From NCBI GenBank assembly GCA_035762665.1, contig DASTNZ010000236.1, forward strand, positions 1 to 64,000: a stretch of DNA of 64,000 nucleotides, read 5' to 3'. Every line of letters starts with the position of its first letter. Position 1 is the stretch's first letter. The translations under genes were made by a program, and so were the position numbers. Below the pieces are notes generated by a model. That model was not told the origin of the DNA, did no database searches, and was given only the letters and a program-made list of their open reading frames with translations. Positions 50,395 to 59,433 of this stretch are shown one piece after another. Origin of the DNA: JASLBX01 sp035762665 (GTDB taxonomy: Bacteria; Actinomycetota; Actinomycetes; Jiangellales; Jiangellaceae).

Positions 50395-51367
50395 ATTCGG
50401 GGCGCTCTGGGTAGCCGAAGGGCGGAGCGGAGACATCGTCGAGTGCGTCGACGATCTCAGCCGGCAACGTAAGGTCGTCCGATCGCAAACCGCCACGCAG
50501 CTGGGCGGCGGTGCGGGCGCCGAGGATGGCAGCGGTAACACCCGGCCGGTCGCGCACCCAGGTGAGGGCGACCTCCAGTGGCTGAACGCCAAGCCCGTCG
50601 GCGGCCGTGCAGGTCGCCTCCACGATCTTCCGTGACCGGCCGTCCAGGTAGGTCTCGACGAACTCGCTGAAGTGAGGTGACGCCGCCCGCGAGTCCGCCG
50701 GCAGCCCCGTGCGGTACTTGCCGGTCAGCACCCCGCGCCCGAGCGGCGACCAGGCCAGGAGACCGAGCCCAACTGCCCGGGCGGCCGGCAGCACCTCTCG
50801 CTCGATGCCACGCTGCACCAGCGAGTACTCAACCTGGGTGGACGAGATCGGCACCCGGCCGGGAAAGCCGGCTTGATGGGCGGCCACCCAACCGGTTTGC
50901 CAGCCGCCGAAGTTGCAGACGCCGGCATACCGGGCCCGGCCACTCGTCACCGCAGCGTCCACCGCGGAAAGCACCTCACCCAGCGGAACGTCCGGGCTCC
51001 ACGCTTCCACCTGCCACAGATCGACGTGGTCGGCGCCGAGCCGGATGAGCGAGCCATCAAGCTGGTCCAGCAACGCTCGGCGGGACACATCCACCACGAG
51101 CTCGCCCGTGCTGAGAGAGATGCCCGACTTCGTGGCAACGACCACTTCCGACCGAGGCACCGCGGTCTCGAGTAGGTCGCCGAGCACCCGCTCGCTGCGG
51201 CCGTCGCCGTACGACGCCGCGGTGTCCACGAGCGTCCCGCCGGCCTCCATGAAGGCCTCGAGCTGCTCGCGAGCCTCGTGCTCGTCCGTGTCACGACCCC
51301 AGGTCATCGTGCCGAGGCCGAGCCGGGACACCCGCAGGCCGCTGCTGCCAAGCCGTCGCTGCTCCAC
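50393..51367 (-). CDS. Aldo/keto reductase with Glu in place of the catalytic His
   Basis: The 324-residue TIM-barrel protein has the NADPH-dependent AKR plan: GLGTMTWGRDTDEHEA near residue 18, catalytic Asp and Tyr in LVDTAASYGDG (Tyr near 53), Lys in VVATKSG near 80, VCNFGGWQTG near 150 and GARTAAQL near the end. The fourth tetrad residue is normally His in DLWQ(L/V)HAW; here the codon is GAA, giving DLWQVEAW (Glu near 119). In steroid 5-beta-reductases the same change shifts the enzyme to carbon-carbon double bond reduction. GTG start, leaderless. Confidence 0.88.
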   Translation of the reverse strand: MEQRRLGSSGLRVSRLGLGTMTWGRDTDEHEAREQLEAFMEAGGTLVDTAASYGDGRSERVLGDLLETAVPRSEVVVATKSGISLSTGELVVDVSRRALLDQLDGSLIRLGADHVDLWQVEAWSPDVPLGEVLSAVDAAVTSGRARYAGVCNFGGWQTGWVAAHQAGFPGRVPISSTQVEYSLVQRGIEREVLPAARAVGLGLLAWSPLGRGVLTGKYRTGLPADSRAASPHFSEFVETYLDGRSRKIVEATCTAADGLGVQPLEVALTWVRDRPGVTAAILGARTAAQLRGGLRSDDLTLPAEIVDALDDVSAPPFGYPERPE

Positions 51368-51373
51368 GCGGGG

Positions 51374-51379
51374 AGAGTA
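51374..51379 (-). promoter_or_regulatory. -10 box of the aldo/keto reductase promoter (TACTCT)
   Basis: On the minus strand TACTCT ends six bases before the GTG with no ribosome site. It is back-to-back with the LLM gene promoter at 51415. Confidence 0.45.
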
Positions 51380-51414
51380 CCGGTGCCGCGCGCCGCCTGG
51401 TACCAGCCGGTGGA

Positions 51415-51420
51415 TAGAGT
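51415..51420 (+). promoter_or_regulatory. -10 box of the LLM oxidoreductase promoter (TAGAGT)
   Basis: TAGAGT ends six bases before ATG 51427, with CGCGCG between and no ribosome site. Confidence 0.45.
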
Positions 51421-51426
51421 CGCGCG

Positions 51427-52470
51427 ATGCGCCTTGGACTCAACCTCGCCTATTGGGGTGCCGGCAACGACCGTGACAACCTCGCACTTGCCCGCGAGGC
51501 CGACCGCCTGGGGTACTCGGTCGTGTGGGCGGCAGAGGCCTACGGCTCCGACTCGCCGACCGTACTAGCCTGGGTGGCCGCCCAGACCGAGCAGATCGAC
51601 ATCGGTAGCGCGGTCATGCAGATTCCCGCGCGCACGCCGGCGTGCACCGCGATGACCGCCGCAACACTGGACAGCCTGTCCGGCGGACGATTCCGGCTCG
51701 GCCTCGGCGTATCGGGCCCACAGGTGTCCGAAGGCTGGCACGGCGTGCGCTTCGACAAGCCGCTGGGCCGCACCCGCGAGTACGTCGACATCGTGCGTAC
51801 GGCGCTCAGCCGGCAGCGGTTGCACTACGCCGGTGAGCACTGGACGTTGCCATTGCCGGACGGCCCCGGCAAGGCGCTGCAGCTGACCGTCCATCCGATC
51901 CGCGAGCGAATTCCGGTGTACCTGGCGTCGATAGGTCCTAAGAATCTCGAGCTCACCGGAGAGATCGCCGACGGTTGGCTGGCCGTCTTCTTCGCGCCTG
52001 AGCACGCCGGGGACCTGCTCGACCGGATCCGGGCTGGGCGAGAGCGCGCCGGTGCCGCCATGGACGGCTTCGATATCGTGCCGACCGTGCCGCTCGTGAT
52101 CGGGGACGACCTCGAGCAGTGCGCGGACCCGGTCCGGGGGTACACCGCGCTCTACGTCGGCGGCATGGGCAGCCGGGAGCAGAACTTCTACAACCAACTG
52201 GCGGTGCGGATGGGGTACGGCGAGGCGGCCGCCCGGATCCAGGACTTGTTCCTGGACCGCAAGCACCGCGAGGCGATGGCTGCCGTGCCGCTGGAGTTCA
52301 TCGACAAGACCGCACTCATCGGGCCGGTCGATCGCGTCCGGGACCGACTCAGGGCTTATGCTGACGCGGGCGTCACGACGCTGTCGGTGGCGCTTTATCA
52401 CGGCCCGGTCGAGCAGCGGGTGCAGGCCCTCCGCGAGCTCGTGGCGGCCGCCGAAGCCGCCGCCGTCTAG
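51427..52470 (+). CDS. LLM class F420-dependent oxidoreductase
   Basis: This 347-residue luciferase-like protein starts MRLGLNLAYWGAGNDRDNLA, has VVWAAEAYGSDSPTVLAWVA near residue 35, the cofactor loop AVMQIPARTPACTAMTAATL near 64 and LGLGVSGPQVSEGWHG near 96. The GVSGPQVSEGWHG segment is typical of F420-dependent rather than FMN-dependent members. Substrate unknown. uppP follows 26 bases later on the same strand and may be co-transcribed. Confidence 0.88.
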   Translation: MRLGLNLAYWGAGNDRDNLALAREADRLGYSVVWAAEAYGSDSPTVLAWVAAQTEQIDIGSAVMQIPARTPACTAMTAATLDSLSGGRFRLGLGVSGPQVSEGWHGVRFDKPLGRTREYVDIVRTALSRQRLHYAGEHWTLPLPDGPGKALQLTVHPIRERIPVYLASIGPKNLELTGEIADGWLAVFFAPEHAGDLLDRIRAGRERAGAAMDGFDIVPTVPLVIGDDLEQCADPVRGYTALYVGGMGSREQNFYNQLAVRMGYGEAAARIQDLFLDRKHREAMAAVPLEFIDKTALIGPVDRVRDRLRAYADAGVTTLSVALYHGPVEQRVQALRELVAAAEAAAV

Positions 52471-52495
52471 CACTACAGGAGAGTTCACCCCGACC

Positions 52496-53371
52496 ATGGA
52501 GTGGTTCCAAGCCGTCGTGCTCGGCATCCTGCAGGGTCTGACCGAGTTCCTGCCCATATCCTCCAGCGCGCACCTGCGTATCTACCCTGAGCTGTTCGGT
52601 TGGGAGGATCCGGGCGCGGCCTTCACAGCCGTCATCCAGATCGGTACCGAGGCCGCCATCATCACCTACCTGGCCAAGGACATCGGCCGGATAGTTGAGG
52701 CCTGGGCCCGTTCGCTGGTCAACCGGGGTGCCCTGCGCAGCAACGAGCTGGTCCGGGTCGGCGGCGCTCACCGGATCGAAAGGACCTGGGATCCCCAGGA
52801 TGCCCGGCTGGGGTGGTACGTGATCGGCGGCTCGGTACCGATCGTGGTGCTTGGCATCGCACTCAAGGACGTCATCGAGACCGACTTTCGCTCGCTCTGG
52901 ATCGTTGGTACCACGCTGGTCGTTCTCGGGCTCGTGCTCGGCCTCGCCGATCGGGTAGGACGCCGTGAACGCACACTCGGCTCTCTGAACTTCCGGCACG
53001 CCGTGCTTCTCGGGCTGGCCCAGGCTTGCGCACTGATCCCTGGGGTGTCACGGTCGGGCGCCACCATCAGCATGGCGCTGTTCCTGGGATACGACCGCGC
53101 GGCCGCCGCGAGGTTCGCCTTTCTGCTGGCCATCCCGGCCGTGCTGGGGGCAGGGATCTTCGAGTGGCCGTCCGCGCTCGCCGAGGGCGCCGAATACGGG
53201 CTCGGCCCGATGCTGCTGGCAACAGCCGTCTCGTTCGTCGTGGGATACGCGGTCGTGGCCTGGCTGTTCCGGTGGCTGCAGACCCGCTCGTACACCCCCT
53301 TCGTGGTCTACCGCGTGGCGCTCGGCCTGCTCACCCTCGGGCTGCTGACAGCGGGAGCGCTGACGCCCTAG
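52496..53371 (+). CDS. uppP: Undecaprenyl-diphosphatase UppP
   Basis: UppP (BacA) recycles the lipid carrier of cell-wall synthesis by hydrolysing undecaprenyl diphosphate, and raises bacitracin tolerance. The 291-residue membrane protein has both signature motifs: LQGLTEFLPISSSAHLRIYP near residue 15 and LIPGVSRSGATISMALFLG near 180, with about eight membrane helices. ATG; an AGGAGA lies about 12 bases upstream. Its end is three bases from the converging M23 peptidase gene. Confidence 0.94.
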   Translation: MEWFQAVVLGILQGLTEFLPISSSAHLRIYPELFGWEDPGAAFTAVIQIGTEAAIITYLAKDIGRIVEAWARSLVNRGALRSNELVRVGGAHRIERTWDPQDARLGWYVIGGSVPIVVLGIALKDVIETDFRSLWIVGTTLVVLGLVLGLADRVGRRERTLGSLNFRHAVLLGLAQACALIPGVSRSGATISMALFLGYDRAAAARFAFLLAIPAVLGAGIFEWPSALAEGAEYGLGPMLLATAVSFVVGYAVVAWLFRWLQTRSYTPFVVYRVALGLLTLGLLTAGALTP

Positions 53372-53374
53372 CGG

Positions 53375-54586
53375 CTACTGGCCGGCTTCATCTGGCATCG
53401 GGGCGCCGGAGATCCACGGCCACGGATTGACCGGTCGGCCGCCGATGCGGACCTCGAAGTGGAGGTGCGGACCGGTCGAGAATCCGGTCGAACCCACCGA
53501 TCCGATGGGCTGGCCCTTGGCCACCTTGGCGCCGATGTCAACCGACAGGCCAGGCTGATGCGCGTACAGAGTCGACACCTGCTGGCCGTCGATCACACCG
53601 TGGTCCACGATCACGAGGTAGCCGTACGCGTCGTTCCATGTCGCCTCGGCCACGACTCCGTGATCGGCGGCGTAAATGAATCCGTCACCCCGGCCCAGGT
53701 CGACGCCGGTGTGAGATTTGACGTATCCGAGGATCGGATGCATTCGGGGCCCGAATGGCGACGTGACCGGGCCGGTCCCGGGACGCATGAAGCTGCCCGT
53801 GCCTTCCAGCGTGTCACTGATCGAGTACTCGGCCAGCCAGGCTTCGAGGTCCTCTGACTCGGCGAGGAACTCCTCGTACCTACGGTACTCCTCGTCTTTG
53901 GCCAGGTCGGCTGCAACGCGGGCATCCACATGTGCGGCTTCGGCGACCTCGAGTGCCTGCGTCGCGGCGCGGACTTCCTCCTCGACCGAACTCACCAAGT
54001 GGCTGGTCTTGGCGACCTGGTGGACAAGGTGCCGATGGTCTTCACGCAGGCTACGGACGCGGTCCTGCACGGCCTCGAGTTCGGCCAGCTGATCCGAGAG
54101 CTCCTGCATCGCGTCGTCGCCCGCTCGCAGCGCCGACCAGCCGCCGAGACCGGACTGGTACGCCGCCCGCGCAACCACGCCCAGCCGCTCACGCGTCCTC
54201 TCTACCTTTGCGGTGAGTTGGTCTAGCTTGCGCGACGCTTCACGTTCGGCCAGCAAGGTCGCGTCCAGCGTGCGGCTTGCCTGATCTGCGGCGGCGCCGG
54301 CAGCAGCTGCGGCGTCACGTGCGGTCTCCGCCCGCAGCGTCGCAGCGTCGAGTTCAGTCTGCGCACTCTCGAGTGTCTCGAGCGCGACCCGGACGGTGTC
54401 GGCGTGAGCGTCCAGAAGCTCCTCGGCGAAATCCTGGATGCTCTCGTTGAGCTCGTCGACATTGCGGTCAGGATCGTCCGGGGTCGCACCGGCTGCCGGG
54501 GTCGCGGACGCGGCTAGCACGCCCAGACCAAGCAGCCCGGCGGCGAGTGCGGCGGGCACGCCGGCAAGGCTGCTGCGAACGCCCAC
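53375..54586 (-). CDS. Secreted M23 peptidase with long coiled coil (NlpD/EnvC-like)
   Basis: A signal sequence (VPAALAAGLLGLGVLAASATP, residues 10-30) is followed by a coiled coil at about residues 40-265, rich in Ala, Glu and Leu heptads, and an M23 domain at 280-395. The zinc motif HTGVDLGRGDG (His, Asp) and HLHFEVRIGG are intact, so it is likely an active peptidoglycan endopeptidase and not a degenerate activator. It may act in cell separation or daughter-cell remodelling. GTG start, ten bases after AAGGAG on the minus strand. Confidence 0.9.
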   Translation of the reverse strand: MGVRSSLAGVPAALAAGLLGLGVLAASATPAAGATPDDPDRNVDELNESIQDFAEELLDAHADTVRVALETLESAQTELDAATLRAETARDAAAAAGAAADQASRTLDATLLAEREASRKLDQLTAKVERTRERLGVVARAAYQSGLGGWSALRAGDDAMQELSDQLAELEAVQDRVRSLREDHRHLVHQVAKTSHLVSSVEEEVRAATQALEVAEAAHVDARVAADLAKDEEYRRYEEFLAESEDLEAWLAEYSISDTLEGTGSFMRPGTGPVTSPFGPRMHPILGYVKSHTGVDLGRGDGFIYAADHGVVAEATWNDAYGYLVIVDHGVIDGQQVSTLYAHQPGLSVDIGAKVAKGQPIGSVGSTGFSTGPHLHFEVRIGGRPVNPWPWISGAPMPDEAGQ

Positions 54587-54659
54587 GGCCCGAGACTCCT
54601 TCGTAACGAACTATTGACGATTTCGCATCATACGCCGCGTTCTTTCGGGCCAGTTCCGA

Positions 54660-55055
54660 TCAGCGCAATCCCCACGCGTGATAGCTGTCGATCTCGAGCC
54701 ACGCGTTGACCCGCGGCCGCTCCCTATTCCCGTACGGTTTGCCCGAGTAGTGCATCGCCAGGCGGTCAATGCCCGCCAGCTCAGAGTCCGGGGTAATCGT
54801 CACGGTGCCCTGCAGGCTGATATGGCGGTACCACGAATCGGGATCTAACACGGTCAGCGAAACCCTGGGGTCGGCGCGCATGTGATCGAGCCGCTTTCGT
54901 TCGGCATCGAGGTTCAGCAGGATCCGGCCGTCGTCCCACAGGTACCACGTAGCAACCGACACCGGAGCGCCGTCCGGCCGGACGGTGGCCATCACGGCAT
55001 GGTTGGGCTGCTCGAGCAGCTTGACCAGGTCGTCGGGAATCGGTGGTTTAGCCAC
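54660..55055 (-). CDS. PPOX-class (pyridoxamine oxidase-like) flavin/F420-binding protein
   Basis: This 131-residue split-barrel protein has LEQPNHAVMATVRPDGAPVS near residue 15, VATWYLWDDGRILLNLDAER and VSLTVLDPDSWYRHISLQGT, the pattern of actinobacterial PPOX-class F420-dependent or FMN-binding proteins. Substrate unknown. GTG 55055 is chosen because GGAGG lies eight bases upstream and homology begins there; an ATG 12 codons upstream is less likely. Confidence 0.85.
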   Translation of the reverse strand: MAKPPIPDDLVKLLEQPNHAVMATVRPDGAPVSVATWYLWDDGRILLNLDAERKRLDHMRADPRVSLTVLDPDSWYRHISLQGTVTITPDSELAGIDRLAMHYSGKPYGNRERPRVNAWLEIDSYHAWGLR

Positions 55056-55134
55056 AGGTATAGCCTCCTCAGACGGCGCGAACTGATCCATCGATCGGCA
55101 ACTCCGTGTCTCCGATCCTTATTCCGCTCACCAG

Positions 55135-55140
55135 TAGGCT
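55135..55140 (+). promoter_or_regulatory. -10 box before the histidine phosphatase gene (TAGGCT)
   Basis: TAGGCT ends six bases before GTG 55147. No ribosome site is present, so the mRNA is probably leaderless. Confidence 0.5.
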
Positions 55141-55146
55141 CGCTGG

Positions 55147-55839
55147 GTGCCTACCGTTTTGCTCGTCCGCCATGGCCGCACGGCCGCTAATGCCGCTGGG
55201 ACGCTTGCCGGCCGGTCCTCCGGTGTCCCGCTGGACGAGACCGGAAAAGCACAGGTCGACGCGCTCGCGACCCGGTTGGCGAGATTGCCCCTGGCCGCAA
55301 TCATCACGAGCCCCCTGGATCGCTGCGTCGAAACCGCGAGCGCCATCGCGACGGGCCGCGGGGGGTTAACGCCGATCACGGACGAGCGTCTCGTCGAGTG
55401 CGGGTACGGCGACTGGACGGGCCGGCCGATCCGGGCGCTTTCTCGTACGAAGCTGTGGCGGCAGATCCAGACCCACCCGTCCGGGGCCACGTTCCCCGGT
55501 GGCGAACCGATGCGCGCGATGCAAGCTCGCGCCGTCGATGCCGTCCGCGACCACGACGCGCGCGTCGCCGCCGCCACCGGCGGGTCCCCAGCATGGGTGG
55601 CGGTGTCGCACGGAGACGTCATCAAGGCGGTCGTGGCCGATGCGCTCGGAATGCACCTGGACGCCTTTCAACGAATCGTGATCGACCCAGCCTCGGTCAC
55701 CGTGATCACTTACACGGACCTGCGCCCGTTCGTGGTCCACCTCAACCACACCGGCGAACTGCTCAGCATCGGTTCCCGTCCGCGCCGGCGGCGCCGGGGC
55801 AGCGATGCAGTGGTGGGCGGCGGACGCGGGACCGAATAA
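55147..55839 (+). CDS. Histidine phosphatase family protein (MSMEG_4193-like probable phosphomutase)
   Basis: This 230-residue protein begins MPTVLLVRHGRTAANAAGTL (catalytic His 9, Arg 8), has SPLDRCVETASAI, ERLVECGYGDWTGRPI with the acid residue, and VSHGDVIKAVVAD with the second His. It fits the MSMEG_4193 group, which together with DUF3090 and the SCO1664 family forms a three-gene set known only from Actinomycetota, as I recall from TIGRFAM notes. The next two genes here are those partners. Its substrate is not known. Confidence 0.9.
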   Translation: MPTVLLVRHGRTAANAAGTLAGRSSGVPLDETGKAQVDALATRLARLPLAAIITSPLDRCVETASAIATGRGGLTPITDERLVECGYGDWTGRPIRALSRTKLWRQIQTHPSGATFPGGEPMRAMQARAVDAVRDHDARVAAATGGSPAWVAVSHGDVIKAVVADALGMHLDAFQRIVIDPASVTVITYTDLRPFVVHLNHTGELLSIGSRPRRRRRGSDAVVGGGRGTE

Positions 55840-55842
55840 GGT
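55837..55842 (+). promoter_or_regulatory. -10 box before DUF3090 (TAAGGT), overlapping a stop codon
   Basis: TAAGGT begins with the TAA stop of the phosphatase gene and ends seven bases before GTG 55850. It could provide a leaderless internal promoter. Confidence 0.4.
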
Positions 55843-55849
55843 CGGTTCC

Positions 55850-56410
55850 GTGCCCCACGAGGTCATTCGGTTCAACTCACCCGAGCGGTTCGTCGCCGGC
55901 ACGGTCGGCGAGCCGGGCCAGCGGACTTTCTTCCTTCAGGTGCGAGAAGGTTCCCGGATCGTGACCGTCTTACTGGAGAAGGAGCAGGTCGCCGCCCTGG
56001 CCGAACGCCTGGATGGGCTGCTTGACGAGGTTGTCCGGCGCACCGGCGGTCAGGCGCCGGTCCCGGTCGTGGCGCCGGCCGACCTCGAGGACACTGCTCC
56101 ACTGGATCAGCCGATCGAGGAGGAGTTCCGGGTCGGCACGCTGACCCTGGCCTGGGACGGCACGGACGATCAGGTGGTCATCGAGGCCTTCGCCGCGGCC
56201 GACGACGACGTTCTTCAACCCGATTCTGAGATTCCCGAGGACCGCGATGTCCTCGTCGTGCGCATCTCCGGCTCCGCCGCCAGGGCATTCGTCAAGCGGG
56301 CTCAGGCGCTGGTCGCGGCCGGGCGCCCGCCGTGCCCGCTATGCGCGCTGCCGCTCGACCCCGAGGGGCACGTCTGCCCCCGCCAGAACGGCTACCGGCG
56401 CCGTGAGTGA
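55850..56410 (+). CDS. DUF3090 family protein
   Basis: The 186-residue protein is DUF3090 from end to end: PHEVIRFNSPERFVAGTVGE, then PGQRTFFLQVREG and VLLEKEQVAALAERLDGLLD. The C-terminal PPCPLCALPLDPEGHVCPR has four Cys/His residues like a zinc knuckle. Function unknown. It is the middle gene of the three-gene set and overlaps the next gene by eight bases. GTG start with no ribosome site. Confidence 0.92.
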   Translation: MPHEVIRFNSPERFVAGTVGEPGQRTFFLQVREGSRIVTVLLEKEQVAALAERLDGLLDEVVRRTGGQAPVPVVAPADLEDTAPLDQPIEEEFRVGTLTLAWDGTDDQVVIEAFAAADDDVLQPDSEIPEDRDVLVVRISGSAARAFVKRAQALVAAGRPPCPLCALPLDPEGHVCPRQNGYRRRE

Positions 56411-57182
56411 CTCGGCTCGCCTGCTGGAGCACGGTGAGCTCGTCGTCGAGGGGCGGCTGGTTGCAGCGTCCAATGCCACATTGCTGTGCCGGGTCGTCGG
56501 CCCCGGAGGAAAGGCGCGCTGCGTCTATAAACCCGCGGTCGGCGAGCGGCCGTTGTGGGATTTTCCGGACGGGACGTTGGCGGCCCGCGAGTACGCCGCG
56601 TTTCTGGTATCGGAGGCCGTCGGCTGGAATCTCGTGCCGCCCACGCTGCTTCGCGACGGTCCCTACGGGCCGGGGATGTGCCAGCTGTGGGTGGACGAGT
56701 CTGGCGAGCAGTTCGTCGACATCGTCCCGCCAGACACCGTGCGGGACGGCTGGCTGGCCGTGCTTGACGCCGTCGACGGCGAAGGCAAGCCGGTCACACT
56801 GGTGCACGCTGACGATCCGCGGCTTCGCCGGCTCGCGCTCTTCGACGTCGTGATCAACAACGCCGACCGCAAGGCCGGGCACATCCTGACCGACGAACAC
56901 GGATCGGTCCAGGGCGTGGACCACGGAGTCGCGTTCCACGCGGAGGACAAGCTCCGCACCGTCCTGTGGGGATGGGCAGGGCACGAACTCACCGACCACG
57001 AACGTGATCTGCTACGCCGCCTGCGGGTCGAATTGGACGGTCCGCTCGGCCCCGTGCTCAGTGATCTGCTGGCCACAGGCGAGGTTCGGGCCACGAAGGA
57101 GCGGATCTCTCGCCTGCTGCAGGACGGGCGCCTACCCACCATGGGCGACCGGCCGCGGCCCATCCCGTGGCCAGTGTTCTAG
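56403..57182 (+). CDS. SCO1664 family protein, phosphatidylinositol-kinase-like fold
   Basis: The 259-residue protein is related to PI3/PI4-kinase and HipA-type folds. It has KARCVYKPAVGERPLWDF near residue 40 (nucleotide-binding Lys), LFDVVINNADRKAGHIL near 145, equivalent to the catalytic loop, and SVQGVDHGVAFH near 167, equivalent to the metal-binding loop. It may phosphorylate a small molecule or protein. Neighbouring phosphatase and mshC suggest a link with mycothiol-era physiology, but this is inference. The GTG start overlaps DUF3090. The stop TAG is shared with the mshC promoter. Confidence 0.9.
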   Translation: MSDSARLLEHGELVVEGRLVAASNATLLCRVVGPGGKARCVYKPAVGERPLWDFPDGTLAAREYAAFLVSEAVGWNLVPPTLLRDGPYGPGMCQLWVDESGEQFVDIVPPDTVRDGWLAVLDAVDGEGKPVTLVHADDPRLRRLALFDVVINNADRKAGHILTDEHGSVQGVDHGVAFHAEDKLRTVLWGWAGHELTDHERDLLRRLRVELDGPLGPVLSDLLATGEVRATKERISRLLQDGRLPTMGDRPRPIPWPVF

Positions 57183-57185
57183 GCT
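57180..57185 (+). promoter_or_regulatory. -10 box of mshC (TAGGCT), overlapping a stop codon
   Basis: TAGGCT starts with the TAG stop of the SCO1664 gene and ends seven bases before the mshC ATG; no ribosome site. Confidence 0.45.
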
Positions 57186-57192
57186 CACTCGC

Positions 57193-58419
<1,227 letters not shown>

Positions 58420-58450
58420 CCGCGAGGTTGGTGTGTCGAGTGTGGAATCC

Positions 58451-59311
58451 CTAGGAGTCGGTGCGACGGCGCAGGTAACGCTCGAACTCGCGAGCGATGT
58501 GCTCGCCGGACGCCTCGGGCAGCTCGGTGGTGTCGCGCGCCTCTTCCAGGCGCTTGACATACTCGGCTACATCCGGGTCCTCGGTAGCGAGCTCCTCCAC
58601 GCCGTGCTGCCAGGCCTGTGCTTCGTCCGGCAGGTCGCCCAGCGGGATGGAGACGTCCAGCAGATCCTCGATCTTCTGGACTAACACAAGCGTGGCCTTC
58701 GGGCATGGGGACTGCGACACATAGTGAGGGATTGCGCCCCACAAACTGGTGGCAGACCAGCCGGCAGTGGCCGCCGCATTCTGAAGCACGCCCACGATGC
58801 CGGTCGGTCCCTCGTACCGGGACCGCTCGACGCCCAGAGCCCGAGCGAGCCCGTGGTCAGTGCCGGACACCGTGACCGGAACTGGCCGGGTGTGCGGCAC
58901 ATCGGCCAGCAGGGCGCCGAGCGTGATCAGATCGCGCACACCGAGATCCTCCGCGTGCCCCATCAGTTCCTCGCAGAACGCACGCCATCGCATGTTCGGC
59001 TCGATCCCTCGCACCAGCACGACGTCTCGATCGCTGCCGCCCGGCCGCGCGATGAGTAGCCGAGTGGTCGGCCACTCCAGCGTCCGGACGCCGTCCTCGG
59101 CAATGTGCACTGTGGGCCGGTTGACCTGGAAGTCGTAGTAGTCGTCAGGATCGATCTCGGCCAACGGCTCGGCGTTCCAGCAGTCGGCGAGGTGGTCTAT
59201 CACTCCCGTAGCGGCCTCACCAGCGTCGTTCCAGCCGGCGAACGCCGCAATCATCAACGGGTTCGTCAACCGGCGACCGGTGCGGGCCGCGGTGTTCTCG
59301 CCTTCAGGCAT
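58451..59311 (-). CDS. PAC2 family protein (proteasome assembly chaperone-like)
   Basis: The 286-residue protein has the PAC2 hallmark NPLMIAAFAGWNDAGEAATG near residue 17, YDFQVNRPTVHIAEDGVRTL, LGALLADVPHTRPVPV and VSQSPCPKATLVLVQKIEDL. PAC2 relatives help assemble eukaryotic proteasomes; in Actinomycetota the role is unproven. It converges on mshC, a common neighbourhood. ATG; on the minus strand TAGTCT lies six bases upstream. Confidence 0.9.
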   Translation of the reverse strand: MPEGENTAARTGRRLTNPLMIAAFAGWNDAGEAATGVIDHLADCWNAEPLAEIDPDDYYDFQVNRPTVHIAEDGVRTLEWPTTRLLIARPGGSDRDVVLVRGIEPNMRWRAFCEELMGHAEDLGVRDLITLGALLADVPHTRPVPVTVSGTDHGLARALGVERSRYEGPTGIVGVLQNAAATAGWSATSLWGAIPHYVSQSPCPKATLVLVQKIEDLLDVSIPLGDLPDEAQAWQHGVEELATEDPDVAEYVKRLEEARDTTELPEASGEHIAREFERYLRRRTDS

Positions 59312-59317
59312 GAGGCC

Positions 59318-59323
59318 AGACTA
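59318..59323 (-). promoter_or_regulatory. -10 box of PAC2 gene (TAGTCT)
   Basis: On the minus strand TAGTCT ends six bases before the ATG at 59311, with no ribosome site. Confidence 0.45.
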
Positions 59324-59366
59324 CGACCCTGGCGCCGAATCGCCCATGTCCCGATCCCTGGACAAT

Positions 59367-59385
59367 CTGTCCGGCTGACGGACAG
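59367..59385. promoter_or_regulatory. Inverted repeat upstream of metH
   Basis: CTGTCCG and CGGACAG flank GCTGA, 48 bases before the metH GTG and just upstream of a TAGCCT hexamer at 59393-59398. It could be an operator in the divergent PAC2-metH region. The GTCCG half-site resembles those of the palindromes at 25980 and 26092, but spacing differs. Confidence 0.4.
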
Positions 59386-59433
59386 CCCAAGCTAGCCTGG
59401 CCTGTACGCAGGTCACCCGATGTAGGAGAAGCC

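Noticed and set aside
54970..54985. Palindrome CCGTCCGGCCGGACGG as a third operator like those at 25980 and 26092
   Set aside because: It lies inside the coding sequence of the PPOX-type gene and differs at the outer positions; likely chance in GC-rich DNA.
59312..59433. Cobalamin riboswitch upstream of metH
   Set aside because: The gap is only 122 bases, shorter than the usual element, and the B12-box consensus is not seen.
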